64,000 bases of DNA from WTHC01 sp965218725 (GCA_965218725.1 CBDCLO010000002.1:124001-188000), one strand, 5' to 3'. Shown: positions 27,806 through 37,613, counted from the stretch's first letter. Translations and numbers: made by a program. The notes: generated by a model from the letters alone, not told the origin.

Positions 27806-28971
27806 TCCCAATACTCTCGTTTTACTAACCATTTATCATTTTTAATCTCTGACATTTTACTCTTGATCTTAGTATTTACATATGGCATAAATTCTGGATA
27901 AACCGGAAATCTCGCTTCTAGTTCAAAGCCAGCTTCATGGGTTTTTTGTTTGACATTGTTAATAGCAGGCCATGGCATTTCTGGGTTTACATAATCTACC
28001 GTTAATGGAGATAACCCCCCCCAGTCATTTATTCCTACTGCTAGAAAATTTTGATATGATCCTAAAGATAAATTAGGAGGAATTTGAATATTCATTTCAG
28101 GCATTATTATCCTGACAAGCGCTACGATAATTTTGAAATATATTTCATTAGGTGCATCAACATTACTCATTTTTGTATTTAATTTTGGTTGAAAGTTTTG
28201 TAAAATCATCTCTTGAATATTACTGAACTTTTGTTGTATTTTTTTTATTGCATATATTGAATCTATTATCTCTTGTAATGTTTCACCTATTCCAATTAAC
28301 AATCCTGTAGTAATAGGCATTTTTAATTTTCCTGCGTTTTCTAATGTTTTTAATCTTATTGTTGATCTTTTGCTTGGTGCCAAGTGATGTGGCATACCAT
28401 TTTCTGACAATCGATCACTTACATTTTCTAGCATTAATCCAATACTTGCATTTGTTTTTTTAAGTTCTTTCATAACTGAAGTAGTTAAATTACCAGCATT
28501 TGTATGTGGGAATAACCCTTCCCTGAATACCATCTCTGACATATGTATTAAATACTCTGCAGTATTTTCAAAACCATTTTTTCTTAGCCAGTTTTTTGCC
28601 TCTATATACTTCTGTTCAGGATTTTCACCCGTTATAAATAATGCTTCTACACATCTATGTTTTTTTGCTAGTCTTGCTAACTGAACGATATCATTTTTGT
28701 TCATCATAGATACTTTTGAATTGAATGGTTCTGTTTTGTATGTACAATACGAACAGCTGTCTCTACACAGATTGATCAAATTAAAAAAAACTTTTTTTGA
28801 AAAGGTTATTTTATTTTTTTTATATTTATTTCTTAAATATGTTGAAGCTTTAAACAGTTCATTTTGATCATATGTGGAAAAATTAATAATATCATTAATT
28901 TCATCATATGAGATGTCTCTTCCATCTAAGACTTTGTTTAAAGGTTCAATATTCAAGACTGGTTTTATCAA
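27802..28971 (-). CDS. cofG: FO synthase subunit CofG (radical SAM)
   Basis: Second FO synthase subunit, acting with CofH to close the deazaflavin ring. The 389-residue protein has the cluster motif NLCRDSCSYCTYK (CX3CX2C), FITGENPEQKY, HTNAGNL, MLENVS, LLIGIGET and the C-terminal NDWGGLSPLTVDYVNPE. It is the promoter-proximal gene of the pair and shares an ATGA overlap with cofH. Upstream lie the GT2 glycosyltransferase and SRPBCC genes on the same strand. Confidence 0.94.
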   Translation of the reverse strand: MIKPVLNIEPLNKVLDGRDISYDEINDIINFSTYDQNELFKASTYLRNKYKKNKITFSKKVFFNLINLCRDSCSYCTYKTEPFNSKVSMMNKNDIVQLARLAKKHRCVEALFITGENPEQKYIEAKNWLRKNGFENTAEYLIHMSEMVFREGLFPHTNAGNLTTSVMKELKKTNASIGLMLENVSDRLSENGMPHHLAPSKRSTIRLKTLENAGKLKMPITTGLLIGIGETLQEIIDSIYAIKKIQQKFSNIQEMILQNFQPKLNTKMSNVDAPNEIYFKIIVALVRIIMPEMNIQIPPNLSLGSYQNFLAVGINDWGGLSPLTVDYVNPEMPWPAINNVKQKTHEAGFELEARFPVYPEFMPYVNTKIKSKMSEIKNDKWLVKREYWE

Positions 28972-29003
28972 TATTTTAGTGTGGGCTATTTAAAGTATTT
29001 AAC

Positions 29004-30209
29004 TTATATTAAGTCATTTTCACCAATTACATTATTTTTTGTTGAATATGTTCTATTTTTCCATGATAACAATGATCTGTTAGTATTAATTATAACGTAA
29101 AAAAAACTTGCTATTATTAGGAGTCCGCCTATCGGTACTAGTAAACAATAAGGCAATAATTCAGTTTGGTATTTTTTTATTTCTATATATATTGCATAAT
29201 AGATAATCACTATAGATGTAATTGAAGATATCGATAATATTATAGATGAATTTGAAATGAAAATTAATGAATATATCACAAATAAAAATGGCACTATAGT
29301 TAAAAATAATAATGCAAAAAATATACCTATCACATAATATCTATTTTGTATGTGTACTGAAATTACTAATCTTTTAAGTGCATTCCATAACGTATCCATA
29401 TCTCGTGCCCAAACAGCATGTAGTAAATGTTCTCCTCTCACCATTCGTAATCTATATCCATTATCTTTAACTATTCTCCCAAGTGCGCCATCCTCCACAA
29501 TTTCATGTTTTACATTTTGATGTGTTCCTATTGATTTATACACATCTCTCTTGATTACAAAAAAACTGCCAAAAAAATATCCAATTTTTTTTGTAGTGTT
29601 ATTAACATTTACAGCAGAAAACTTTGTATGGAGAAAAACAGATAATATAGGAAGTGTTATTCTTGTCCAATTGTCTATACAAATTATTTTTGGGATAACA
29701 GTCAATGCATCCAATTTTAATGACAATAAATGTGAGACAGATAGTGATATTATTGTTTCATTATGTTTTGTATCTGCATCAGTAAAAAGCAATATATCAC
29801 CAGAAGATTTCTTGTATCCTTCTACACATGCCCAATTCTTTCCAATCCAATTCGATGGTTTTTTTCTAGCCTGCACATAAAGTATTTTTGGTTCATTTTT
29901 TGAATATTTTTTAATTATTTTAGCTGTACTATCATCTGACGAATCATCCACTACCAATATCTCATAATTTTTATAATCTTGTTTAAGTAAAGATTTGATA
30001 CATTCACCAATAAATTTTTCTTCGTTTCTAGCTGGTAAAATTATTGATACTTTATGACTCTTTTGTAGTTTATTATTTTCAAATATATCTAAATATGGTG
30101 TATTTCTGAAAGAAACAAATATAGTTCTAATTAGAGAACTCCATGCTATTGAAATAATAACTGTTATTACAGTAAAAAAATAATTAATAGCGTCGATATA
30201 TTCAACCAT
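29004..30209 (-). CDS. membrane-anchored GT2 glycosyltransferase
   Basis: Family 2 glycosyltransferase of the kind grouped with CrtQ/HpnB proteins. An N-terminal membrane span (residues about 8-28) is followed by a GT-A domain: SIILPARNEEKFIGECI, LVVDDSSDDST, the nucleotide-binding FTDADTKH (DXD), and EDGALGRIVKD with the acceptor-side ED. Three to four hydrophobic spans close the 401-residue chain. The sugar and acceptor (glycolipid, carotenoid or other) are not evident. It overlaps the SRPBCC gene by 8 bases. Confidence 0.85.
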   Translation of the reverse strand: MVEYIDAINYFFTVITVIISIAWSSLIRTIFVSFRNTPYLDIFENNKLQKSHKVSIILPARNEEKFIGECIKSLLKQDYKNYEILVVDDSSDDSTAKIIKKYSKNEPKILYVQARKKPSNWIGKNWACVEGYKKSSGDILLFTDADTKHNETIISLSVSHLLSLKLDALTVIPKIICIDNWTRITLPILSVFLHTKFSAVNVNNTTKKIGYFFGSFFVIKRDVYKSIGTHQNVKHEIVEDGALGRIVKDNGYRLRMVRGEHLLHAVWARDMDTLWNALKRLVISVHIQNRYYVIGIFFALLFLTIVPFLFVIYSLIFISNSSIILSISSITSIVIIYYAIYIEIKKYQTELLPYCLLVPIGGLLIIASFFYVIINTNRSLLSWKNRTYSTKNNVIGENDLI

Positions 30210-30636
30210 TTTCTATCTCATTTCTTGTGTTATACAGTGCTTGTTCAGTTCCTTTTTTTATATGACTATTTATAAATACCATAAATAACTTTATCCATCC
30301 ACCTACATTTATTTTCCAAATAATTTCTATTCTTGTTTTGTTTGCTGTACTGTATAGATTTAAAGTTTTAGTTCCTTTTATAATTCCATCAATAAACGTA
30401 AAATAAATTCTATTGTTTGGATATAGATTAACTTTTTGTATGCATTTTAAATCTCTAAATGCAATTGTTATTTCTCTAGTAACTATATTTTTACCATCTG
30501 TTGAAATATTACGTATTTTCTTCGTTCCTTTCCAGAATTTAGTTTCATTATCTATATCTGATACAACATTCCATACCTTACTAATAGGTGCATTGATATT
30601 TGTTATTACTTTGATCAATACGTATACTACATACAA
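30202..30636 (-). CDS. SRPBCC (START/polyketide cyclase-like) family protein
   Basis: A 144-residue helix-grip protein with a large hydrophobic cavity, by family. The N-terminal NAPISKVWNVVSDIDNETKFWKG pattern (outline) and the repeated strands REITIAFRDL, INVGGW are typical of SRPBCC lipid- or coenzyme-binding proteins. The first eight residues may be an upstream extension. It precedes the glycosyltransferase with overlap, so the two may act on one hydrophobic compound; that link is inference. Confidence 0.72.
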   Translation of the reverse strand: MYVVYVLIKVITNINAPISKVWNVVSDIDNETKFWKGTKKIRNISTDGKNIVTREITIAFRDLKCIQKVNLYPNNRIYFTFIDGIIKGTKTLNLYSTANKTRIEIIWKINVGGWIKLFMVFINSHIKKGTEQALYNTRNEIENG

Positions 30637-32055
30637 CGTATAATATATTTAATAATATGCATACATTACTCATTACATTTAATTGCTAGTAAAATAATAT
30701 AGTCATCTAATTGTATATCGTAGGTTCTTTTCTTTCGGTCATATGTGTAAAATATTAATTTTTTCATGCATGCAACATAATTACTTTGCACCTGCATAAG
30801 CTAACTTCATAAAGAAAAAGGTAGTACTACTGTAGACTACTCTAAATGTATTTTACCAATTAGATTTATTGATATAACTATTTTAAATTTTTATTCTATA
30901 TAGTTTTTTATTTTTTACATTTAGAACACGTATATACGATTTTTTCAGATGCAAAAACCAACATATATTTTTTAGGGTTTTTTAATCTAATAACTAATCA
31001 AGAAATTGATCAGAAGGTTATTCCATATTTGGAAAAGTATTCGTGATCTTATTAATGTCAACATTATGTTCTATTGAAGTAATCATTGCTACATTTTACA
31101 TATCTATAGTTGGTTTAGTTTGAAACATAATACAAAATTTTTGTAATTATACTATAAAAAACATCATTAGTAATATAGATAATATTAAATAAAAAAGTAG
31201 TTTATTTTAGAAAAATAATGTTAAGTAAACAATTTAAATTTAATATACACTTATCTAAAAATAGACTTTTTACTTAATCTATATGAGTATTTTAATTGTT
31301 TTTTGTAAAATAATATAATTACATTTTATAGAGTTATATGATAATATAAAAAAACTAAAAGCTTTTAATCATGTATTATATTACTGTATCATGATAATAT
31401 TATTTATATTATGTAAAATGCACATAAAATTTAGTAATACTATAAACAACATTAATTTTTAAAATATAGCAAGATCTAAATTATAGTAATCTAAACTTGA
31501 ATTATAATATTACTCAGATCTTGGGGTAGTTATGTTGCTTATTGCAAAAAAAAAACAGATAATTATTATCTTCAATGTAATGTAATTATAGAATAATTTA
31601 ATAATACAATAAACAAAAATCATCAAAGATTTTTTTTTTTGACTTGTGTAATTAATTATTAAAATAAAATTATGACGTTTAAGACTAATCTACGTGATAT
31701 AGTTTTTGTGCAACAATTATTGATTGTTAATATATCTATTTCAAATGGAAATTTATGTGAAGTATAACATTCAAATTTTTTCAATTATCATAATCAATTA
31801 ATAATTGATTATTATATTGATAAAAAAGTATAACATGAACTAATCACTAATAATTGTTTATAAATAACCTAATACTTAAAAATATAAAATAGTGTAGTCA
31901 TATTGTTAATTAATGAAAAATGTTAATATTATACAAAATTCTGTATTGGTTTTTCTATAAAAACCACGTTTTATGTAAAAAATAATATAGCGTTCTACAT
32001 TTTGAAATATATTAGTTTATTCTCATAAACCTTAATAAAATTTAGTGAGATTTTA
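30637..32055. other. 1.4-kb AT-rich region without a recognisable gene
   Basis: No open frame on either strand looks like a protein gene here and I find no tRNA fold. The base composition is even lower in G+C than in the genes. One short start-less frame (about 30873-31047) reads like possible decayed coding sequence but has no recognisable motif. The stretch holds many A/T runs and the palindrome at 31790-31812. It separates the SRPBCC start from the 3' end of the methionine aminopeptidase gene. Confidence 0.7.
31790..31812. repeat. perfect 11-bp inverted repeat with 1-base spacer
   Basis: ataatcaatta at 31790-31800 and its exact reverse complement taattgattat at 31802-31812 flank a single A. 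Pairing continues imperfectly outward. Such a palindrome could be a protein-binding site or a cruciform; A/T richness raises the chance of coincidence. Confidence 0.6.
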
Positions 32056-32949
32056 TCAGATAATTGTAGTTATTATTATTCCATTACTTATAGGAATAAA
32101 TGTATGTTCTGCCTGTGCTACTTTTTGATTATTAGATTCTAATAAAATAGGATATTCATGAATTAATTTTCTTTTTATTGATATATTTAATAGTCTTCTA
32201 GCATCATGTTCTTCCCAATCTATTGTAATCCAGCGTAATGCAAATGGCAACATATTGAATTTTTTCCAAATATATTCCACAAATATATCAATTTCTTTGT
32301 CTTTTGTTTTTTTCCTAGATACTAATGAAAAAATATTCTTGATATTGCCTTCTTTAACAAATCCTAATCCATTTCTAGTAGTTACAAATGGTTCACATGC
32401 ATACATATGATTACCTGATAATGAAAATGATTCAGCAGTCCAAATATTTGGAATAGATTTTCCTGCGTGAATAGCATATCTATCAAGTGAATGACCGCTC
32501 AGGTTTATAATTGGTTTGTATCCAAGCTGCTTGATTGTATTTTCTATTACTTTCCCTACATGGCTAATCTTAGTTCCAATCTTTATTACTGACATTGCAT
32601 TTTTCAATGCAATTTCAGCTGTTTTTACAAGATTTTCATCCATGTAATCATAGCATATAGTTACAGCTGTATCTGCAATATTTCCATTTATATGTACACC
32701 AAGATCTATTTTAACTAAGTCAGATTCTGATATTATTTTCTGATCACGTGGTTCTGCAGTATAATGTGCTGCTATTTCATTTATGCTAACGTTCACTGGA
32801 AATGCACACTTACCACCTTGGTTTTTAATATCATTTTCTACTTTTTCACAAATATCTAAAGTCGTTAAACCAACCAAATTTTTATTTTTGATATTTTCTC
32901 TTACGTTAGATGCAATTTTACCAGCTTTTATACAATCATTAATATCCAT
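32056..32949 (-). CDS. map: methionine aminopeptidase, type II
   Basis: Removes the initiator methionine from nascent proteins; di-metal enzyme. The 297-residue protein shows NEIAAHYTA, the metal ligands in VKIDLGVHINGNIADTA (two Asp), the GHSLDRYAIHAGKSIPN block with the ligand histidine, CEPFVTTRNG and the final AEHTFI. Archaeal type II length and the insertion after the histidine block are as expected. tRNA-Pro lies about 75 bases beyond its start on the other strand. Confidence 0.95.
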   Translation of the reverse strand: MDINDCIKAGKIASNVRENIKNKNLVGLTTLDICEKVENDIKNQGGKCAFPVNVSINEIAAHYTAEPRDQKIISESDLVKIDLGVHINGNIADTAVTICYDYMDENLVKTAEIALKNAMSVIKIGTKISHVGKVIENTIKQLGYKPIINLSGHSLDRYAIHAGKSIPNIWTAESFSLSGNHMYACEPFVTTRNGLGFVKEGNIKNIFSLVSRKKTKDKEIDIFVEYIWKKFNMLPFALRWITIDWEEHDARRLLNISIKRKLIHEYPILLESNNQKVAQAEHTFIPISNGIIITTII

Positions 32950-33024
32950 AATTTCTGTATTTTTAATTATTATTTAAAATATTTATGTCAAGATTAAATT
33001 GGGGATACATTTTTACGTGTTTAA

Positions 33025-33098
33025 GGGATCGTGGTCTAGTTTGGTATGATTCGAGCTTTGGGTGCTTGAGGTCGTAGGTTCAAATCCTGCCGGTCCCA
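33025..33098 (+). tRNA. tRNA-Pro (anticodon TGG)
   Basis: Acceptor arms gggatcg (33025-33031) and cggtccc (33091-33097) pair over 7 bases. The anticodon stem cgagc/gcttg encloses tttgggt, giving anticodon TGG. The T loop reads ttcaaat. Discriminator A at 33098; CCA is not encoded (att follows). No intron. Confidence 0.93.
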
Positions 33099-33314
33099 TT
33101 TATGTATAAAAATACAATTACATGATAAAGACTCATAGATATAGTAATGGTTATGTATGTAATTAAGTGATCTACATCTTGTATTTTGCAATTAGTAATA
33201 CCATCATAAAAAAATCTGATTAATTAAAATATAATTCTTATTTTATACCAATAATTGCAAATAACTAAAACTAGAATGATATGATCATCATAAAATTAAT
33301 ACTGTAATAGTTAT

Positions 33315-33779
33315 CTATATTTGAAAAGTTTTATAGCGTTCTATAATTTCATTATTTGCTTTTAAAAATATAATAAATTTTCTTAGTTGTTTGATGGTTT
33401 TGTTATTCAAGTGATGTTCAATGCCTTCTGCATCATGATTTGCAGTATCATGACTTATACCTAAAATTTCAAAGAATTCTAGTACTATTCCATGACTCTG
33501 TCCAATTGTTTCAGCTACCTGGCTTCCTTTTTGTGTGAGATTCATCCCATGGTATTTCTCATATTTTAAATAGTTATCTTCGTCTAATTTTTTAAGCATT
33601 TTTGTAACACTAGGTGCGCTTACATTCATATACCTTGAAATATCAAGCGTAGTAGCATAGCCCTTAAGCTTTACTAGTTCGTATATCACTTCCAAATAAT
33701 CCTCCACTCTGGTACTGGATCTCTCTCTATCAAATTTGTGTGCAGCTTTAATGTATTCCAAACGTTTATCATTATTCAT
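33315..33779 (-). CDS. DtxR/MntR-family metal-dependent transcription regulator
   Basis: A 154-residue regulator of metal homeostasis. Residues about 19-80 form the winged helix (RVEDYLEVIYEL, then TTLDISRYMNVSAPSVTKMLKKLD and a wing), and the rest is the metal-binding dimerisation domain with the conserved EFFEILGI, DAEGIEHHLN motif. The SH3-like third domain is lacking, as in MntR. Metal specificity (Mn or Fe) and target operators were not identified. It is flanked by tRNA-Pro and a divergent DUF192 gene. Confidence 0.9.
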   Translation of the reverse strand: MNNDKRLEYIKAAHKFDRERSSTRVEDYLEVIYELVKLKGYATTLDISRYMNVSAPSVTKMLKKLDEDNYLKYEKYHGMNLTQKGSQVAETIGQSHGIVLEFFEILGISHDTANHDAEGIEHHLNNKTIKQLRKFIIFLKANNEIIERYKTFQI

Positions 33780-33934
33780 GAATATTTTTAATAGAACTTA
33801 TATAATACTATATATCATAATTATAGAAAATTATATTTTAAATATTAATCTAATTTAGTGTATTGTTAATTTTTAGTTGTGTAAGATGGAGTTAAACGTA
33901 AAAATACTTTTTAATTTCTACTATATGTGAAAAA

Positions 33935-34420
33935 TTGTCTAATAAAACACATATTTTATTACCAATATTTATTGCTGCTGTTGCTATAGGTATTTTTGGA
34001 ATGATTACAATTCCAAAAGATAGTGATCGTGTATATACTGAATTTTCTGAAGGAAAAATTAAAATTGATGATATAATTCTGGATATAAAGATAGTAAATA
34101 ACCAAATATATAATCATAAACAACTACAAAATAATTTACATCCTAATAATGGGTTATTTTTCATATTGGATGATTTTACTGTACACCGGATACTAGTACA
34201 TGGCATCAATTTTCCAATAGATGTTATATGGTTTGATAATATGGGGAATATCACACATCTAGAAAAAAATGTAAAACCATGTAAATCTATATTACAAACA
34301 ATAACGTGTAAGATTCTTGACATTAAAAAAGATTCAAAATATATATTAGAAGTTGCTGCTGGTTTTATTGATAAATTTACCATAACAGTGAATTCTAAAC
34401 TTAAAATAATTTCAATTTAG
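33935..34420 (+). CDS. DUF192 protein, membrane-anchored
   Basis: A 161-residue protein starting at TTG 33935. An N-terminal hydrophobic span (residues about 6-25) anchors or exports it. The DUF192 signature follows: GLFFILDDF, then IDVIWFDNMGNITHLEKNVKPC, a second Cys (TITCKI) and YILEVAAGF near the end (outline). The two cysteines could form a disulfide outside the cell. Molecular function of the family is unknown. Confidence 0.85.
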   Translation: MSNKTHILLPIFIAAVAIGIFGMITIPKDSDRVYTEFSEGKIKIDDIILDIKIVNNQIYNHKQLQNNLHPNNGLFFILDDFTVHRILVHGINFPIDVIWFDNMGNITHLEKNVKPCKSILQTITCKILDIKKDSKYILEVAAGFIDKFTITVNSKLKIISI

Positions 34421-34569
34421 TTATATGTACATACAACCTGCCTAAATAGTGATCTTGTCTTTTTATCAATAATAGACTATTATACAACAATTCTTAATAA
34501 ATAATATTTATTGTAGTAATTATTTTCACACTATAGTATGATTTTTCTAAACATATTTTACTAGCTTGC

Positions 34570-36345
34570 TTATCTTGTTTCATCTATTTGATAAATAACT
34601 TCTGACGCTGTAGGTACATAATTTGACAAATAATTTATTATATCAGATAATTTTTTATTATCAGGCATATTTCCATAAATAGAACCTCCAAGTATAAGAA
34701 ACAATCTTAGCTTAGACCTCAGAACATCATGCAATTCCTGATTTACGGTAGTTGTAAACGGTCTTAGTAATCCTCTGAAAATCTCTACTTTTGCTCTTTC
34801 TTGGCCTAGAATTTTTTTGCCAACTGGTAGATCAGGTCCAATCATGATAATAGTGCCAGTCTTATTATTGAAACATCTGGGATCACTTTTACCATTTGGC
34901 ACAAAATACTCTAACGCACTATTAGTAAGTATTGCAGGTACCATTATGAATCTACTTATTAATTTGTCCCATTCAGATTTTGATAACGACATAATTCCAT
35001 CACAATTAATAACTACATTGCCAGTTATGTGAATAAAAGCATGTAACCTACCGAACTTACTAGCTGCGGTCTTTATCCAATTTCTTATTTCTATGTGATT
35101 ACTTAAATCAGCTTGATGAACATGATAATGTTTTCTTAAATTTTTCCACAAACCCATATCAGATTCTTTTGAAATCAAACAAATTACTTTTCCTCCATTA
35201 TTTTCTATGTGTTCAGCTATATAATCAGCTTTTTGATAGCTTTCTGGATCTACAGCATCTACAGTCAATATAAACACATTTGAATTAAAATTGGGTTGTT
35301 GAATATATTGTATGTTAGTTGTAATATGTGGTTTTACTGGATAAAATACCCTGTCTCCAGGAATAATTCTCCCATTTAGTATTTTTGATATTTCACTGTC
35401 ACATATATTTAGCACCACTTCAGCAACTTGTGATTGGGAAAGAAATTGTCCATCAACAATCATATTAGACGTATTGATTTGTATTTTTTCTGCTATTATT
35501 TTTATTTTTTGATATAGATGAAATACCACATCAATTAATCCACCTCTGGGCAGATTAGAACTGATTTTTATATTGTCACATAGCTCTACAATCTTATTTT
35601 TAGCTGTCTTATCATCCTCTCCTAAAAACATTAATAACTTACTATTTATATTTTCAACATCTATTGGATTTAATCCATTAAAACCACTAATACGTAAAAA
35701 CTCAGATGCCGCCTTAGGATATACTGTTTTATAGATTCTGTCAGAATGTACTGGCCCAGGATTTGTTGCTATTGAAATAATACCTTTATTAGTCATTTCC
35801 CATGCCATGCACTCCACTAGTCTATTTTTTGCACCTTGAGCTGATGTGTATGGACTTCTAAACCTATATGGACGCTGTTCTAGCGGTCTTTCTTCTGTAA
35901 AAAATGTTGATATTGTTATTATTTTGGAACCAGATTTCATAGTTTTTATTGCATTAGATGATATCAAAAAAGTACCAGTTAAATGAATATCTATAGTACT
36001 TCTAAAATCATTTAACGACATATTAGAAAAACATGTAACAGGGCCAGAAACTCCAGCATTATTTATTACTATGTCTATATTTATATTGGATTTTTTTAAA
36101 TTATTAAATAGTTTAGTAATTTCAAATTCATTACTTATATCAGTTGAAAAAACCTTCACAAATGCATTACTACTAACTTCTATGAATATGTTTTTTAGAA
36201 TTTCAGCAGTACTTTCAAGTGGTTCTTTTCTCCTACCTAAAATAATTAAACTTGCACCATTTTCTGCAAATTTCTTAGCTACAGTTCTACCTATCCCAGT
36301 ACCTCCCCCTGTTATGAGGACAATTTTTCCTAGAAACTTTAACAT
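34570..36345 (-). CDS. tandem short-chain dehydrogenase/reductase protein resembling one half of bacterial malonyl-CoA reductase
   Basis: A 591-residue protein with two SDR-like domains. The first (residues 1 to about 270) has TGGGTGIG (12-19), NNAG (95-98), a catalytic-type Ser (146) and Tyr (Y166), but position 170, where the catalytic lysine of YxxxK belongs, is Gln. NPGPVHSDR (195-203) follows. After a linker a second Rossmann-like domain begins near residue 352. This order, including the NPGP-SDR block and the linker, recalls from memory each half of the bifunctional malonyl-CoA reductase of Chloroflexus. A role in malonyl-CoA or semialdehyde reduction of the CO2-fixation cycle is a hypothesis. 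Single gene. Confidence 0.72.
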   Translation of the reverse strand: MLKFLGKIVLITGGGTGIGRTVAKKFAENGASLIILGRRKEPLESTAEILKNIFIEVSSNAFVKVFSTDISNEFEITKLFNNLKKSNINIDIVINNAGVSGPVTCFSNMSLNDFRSTIDIHLTGTFLISSNAIKTMKSGSKIITISTFFTEERPLEQRPYRFRSPYTSAQGAKNRLVECMAWEMTNKGIISIATNPGPVHSDRIYKTVYPKAASEFLRISGFNGLNPIDVENINSKLLMFLGEDDKTAKNKIVELCDNIKISSNLPRGGLIDVVFHLYQKIKIIAEKIQINTSNMIVDGQFLSQSQVAEVVLNICDSEISKILNGRIIPGDRVFYPVKPHITTNIQYIQQPNFNSNVFILTVDAVDPESYQKADYIAEHIENNGGKVICLISKESDMGLWKNLRKHYHVHQADLSNHIEIRNWIKTAASKFGRLHAFIHITGNVVINCDGIMSLSKSEWDKLISRFIMVPAILTNSALEYFVPNGKSDPRCFNNKTGTIIMIGPDLPVGKKILGQERAKVEIFRGLLRPFTTTVNQELHDVLRSKLRLFLILGGSIYGNMPDNKKLSDIINYLSNYVPTASEVIYQIDETR

Positions 36346-36438
36346 TTTCTGTGCTCCTATTATATTACATATTCTGTATTATTACTCTTAAACTTTATTT
36401 TGGGGATTTGTACCTAATATTATATAGATGAGTTAGAT

Positions 36439-36945
36439 ATGATTACACTACAAACTATTCAAGAAAAATTAAGTGTTGAATTAGAGAAAATAGACATAAT
36501 ATCATATATTCAACAAACTGGAACATGTAAAATTGAGAATGTAGATTATTACAGTAAGTGTTTTTCATAAACTGCTTCTGTTGTTACAAATAAATGACGT
36601 TTGAAGTTAATAGATATTAATAATGATTTTATACAAATAATTCAAAAATGTTGGCCTTATTATATAGGATCCAGGTCCAATGCCGTGGGAGCTGAAGATA
36701 AGTTTCAGCTTCACTTTATAGTAAAAAAAGTGCTGGTAATTTATTTAAATATTGGTAAAAACAAAACTTGGTACAACAGATCATTTTGGTTCAAAAATTG
36801 ATCTCTACGATTTGAGGGAACTGAACTAGCAAATGTTCTAAATAATGACATTGAACTTAACATTATAATTCTTAAACAACCAATAAATGACGCAAGTATG
36901 TTTATACATTCAATTTATAATATAATCAGAATGTATGAAAAGTGA
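36439..36945 (+). pseudogene. 169-codon frame broken by three in-frame stops
   Basis: From ATG 36439 one continuous reading frame runs to TGA 36943-36945, interrupted by TAA 36568-36570, TGA 36595-36597 and TGA 36799-36801, without any frameshift. Amino acid text between stops looks coding (MITLQTIQEKLSVELEKID at the start, GTELANVLNND later). No family recognised. The lack of frameshifts suggests recent decay by base substitution, or chance in AT-rich DNA. Lies in the 675-base gap between the tandem-SDR gene and endA. Confidence 0.5.
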
Positions 36946-37020
36946 AAGAATATGTACAAGCCTTCTGTTAGCAGTGACTTGTTCAAGATATATGATACTA
37001 CATCTGTACACATAAAATTA

Positions 37021-37563
37021 TCAAGTTTTCCACCAATTTAATACTAAATATGAGACAAGGTTCCTTCTGCCAGGTATTGCCAGTATAAATTGTTTACTTA
37101 CAGTTGTAGCTAATCTTCCAGTTAATATTATTCCTGATGCAGTAATTATATCTCTTTTATTATATACGTGAACCAAGTATGGTGCATGATCTATCCCTGG
37201 TCCTTCTTTATATACTGCAAAATCACATCCAAATTTGATTCCAGTATTTACAATATAGCCTTTGTCTCGAAAATTTTTATAAATTATAAACTTCTTATCA
37301 AAATTATAATACTCATCTCTACAAATATCTAGTATCTTATCATTAGTTAGTTTTTTCCTTGATTTAAATATCTTGATTTTACATTTTAGTAATAAATAGT
37401 ATCCTTCTATCAAATCTAAAATTAATGGTGCAGTTATTTTATTATTTTTTGGTTTTGATATACCTATAGGCTTTCCATAATATCCATAAGCAAAAAGTTT
37501 TTGTGCATTACTAATATTCCAAATTATAATTCTATTCTCTATAAGATAACTCTTAATTTGCAT
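37021..37563 (-). CDS. endA: tRNA-splicing endonuclease EndA
   Basis: Cuts bulge-helix-bulge structures to remove introns from pre-tRNA and to process pre-rRNA. The 180-residue length fits the homotetrameric type. The C-terminal catalytic domain has NTGIKFGCDFAVY with Tyr118, IDHAPYLVHV with His126, and GRLATTVSKQ with Lys157, the full catalytic triad. The N-terminal half is the diverged alpha/beta domain. Neither tRNA in the window has an intron, but the rRNA stems at 46475 and 51127 could be substrates. Confidence 0.93.
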   Translation of the reverse strand: MQIKSYLIENRIIIWNISNAQKLFAYGYYGKPIGISKPKNNKITAPLILDLIEGYYLLLKCKIKIFKSRKKLTNDKILDICRDEYYNFDKKFIIYKNFRDKGYIVNTGIKFGCDFAVYKEGPGIDHAPYLVHVYNKRDIITASGIILTGRLATTVSKQFILAIPGRRNLVSYLVLNWWKT

Positions 37564-37613
37564 TTTAGATTGATTTACTGTATTGTTGGGTTATTTGGTA
37601 CACATATTACACA

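Noticed and set aside
30873..31047. Short gene in the AT-rich spacer
   Set aside because: The frame has no start codon, about 58 residues, no motif and ends in several nearby stops; kept only as possible decayed sequence.
36439..36945. Stop codon recoding or a selenoprotein/pyrrolysine gene
   Set aside because: Both TAA and TGA interrupt the frame, and the surrounding genes end normally with TAA, TAG and TGA. No recoding element was seen.
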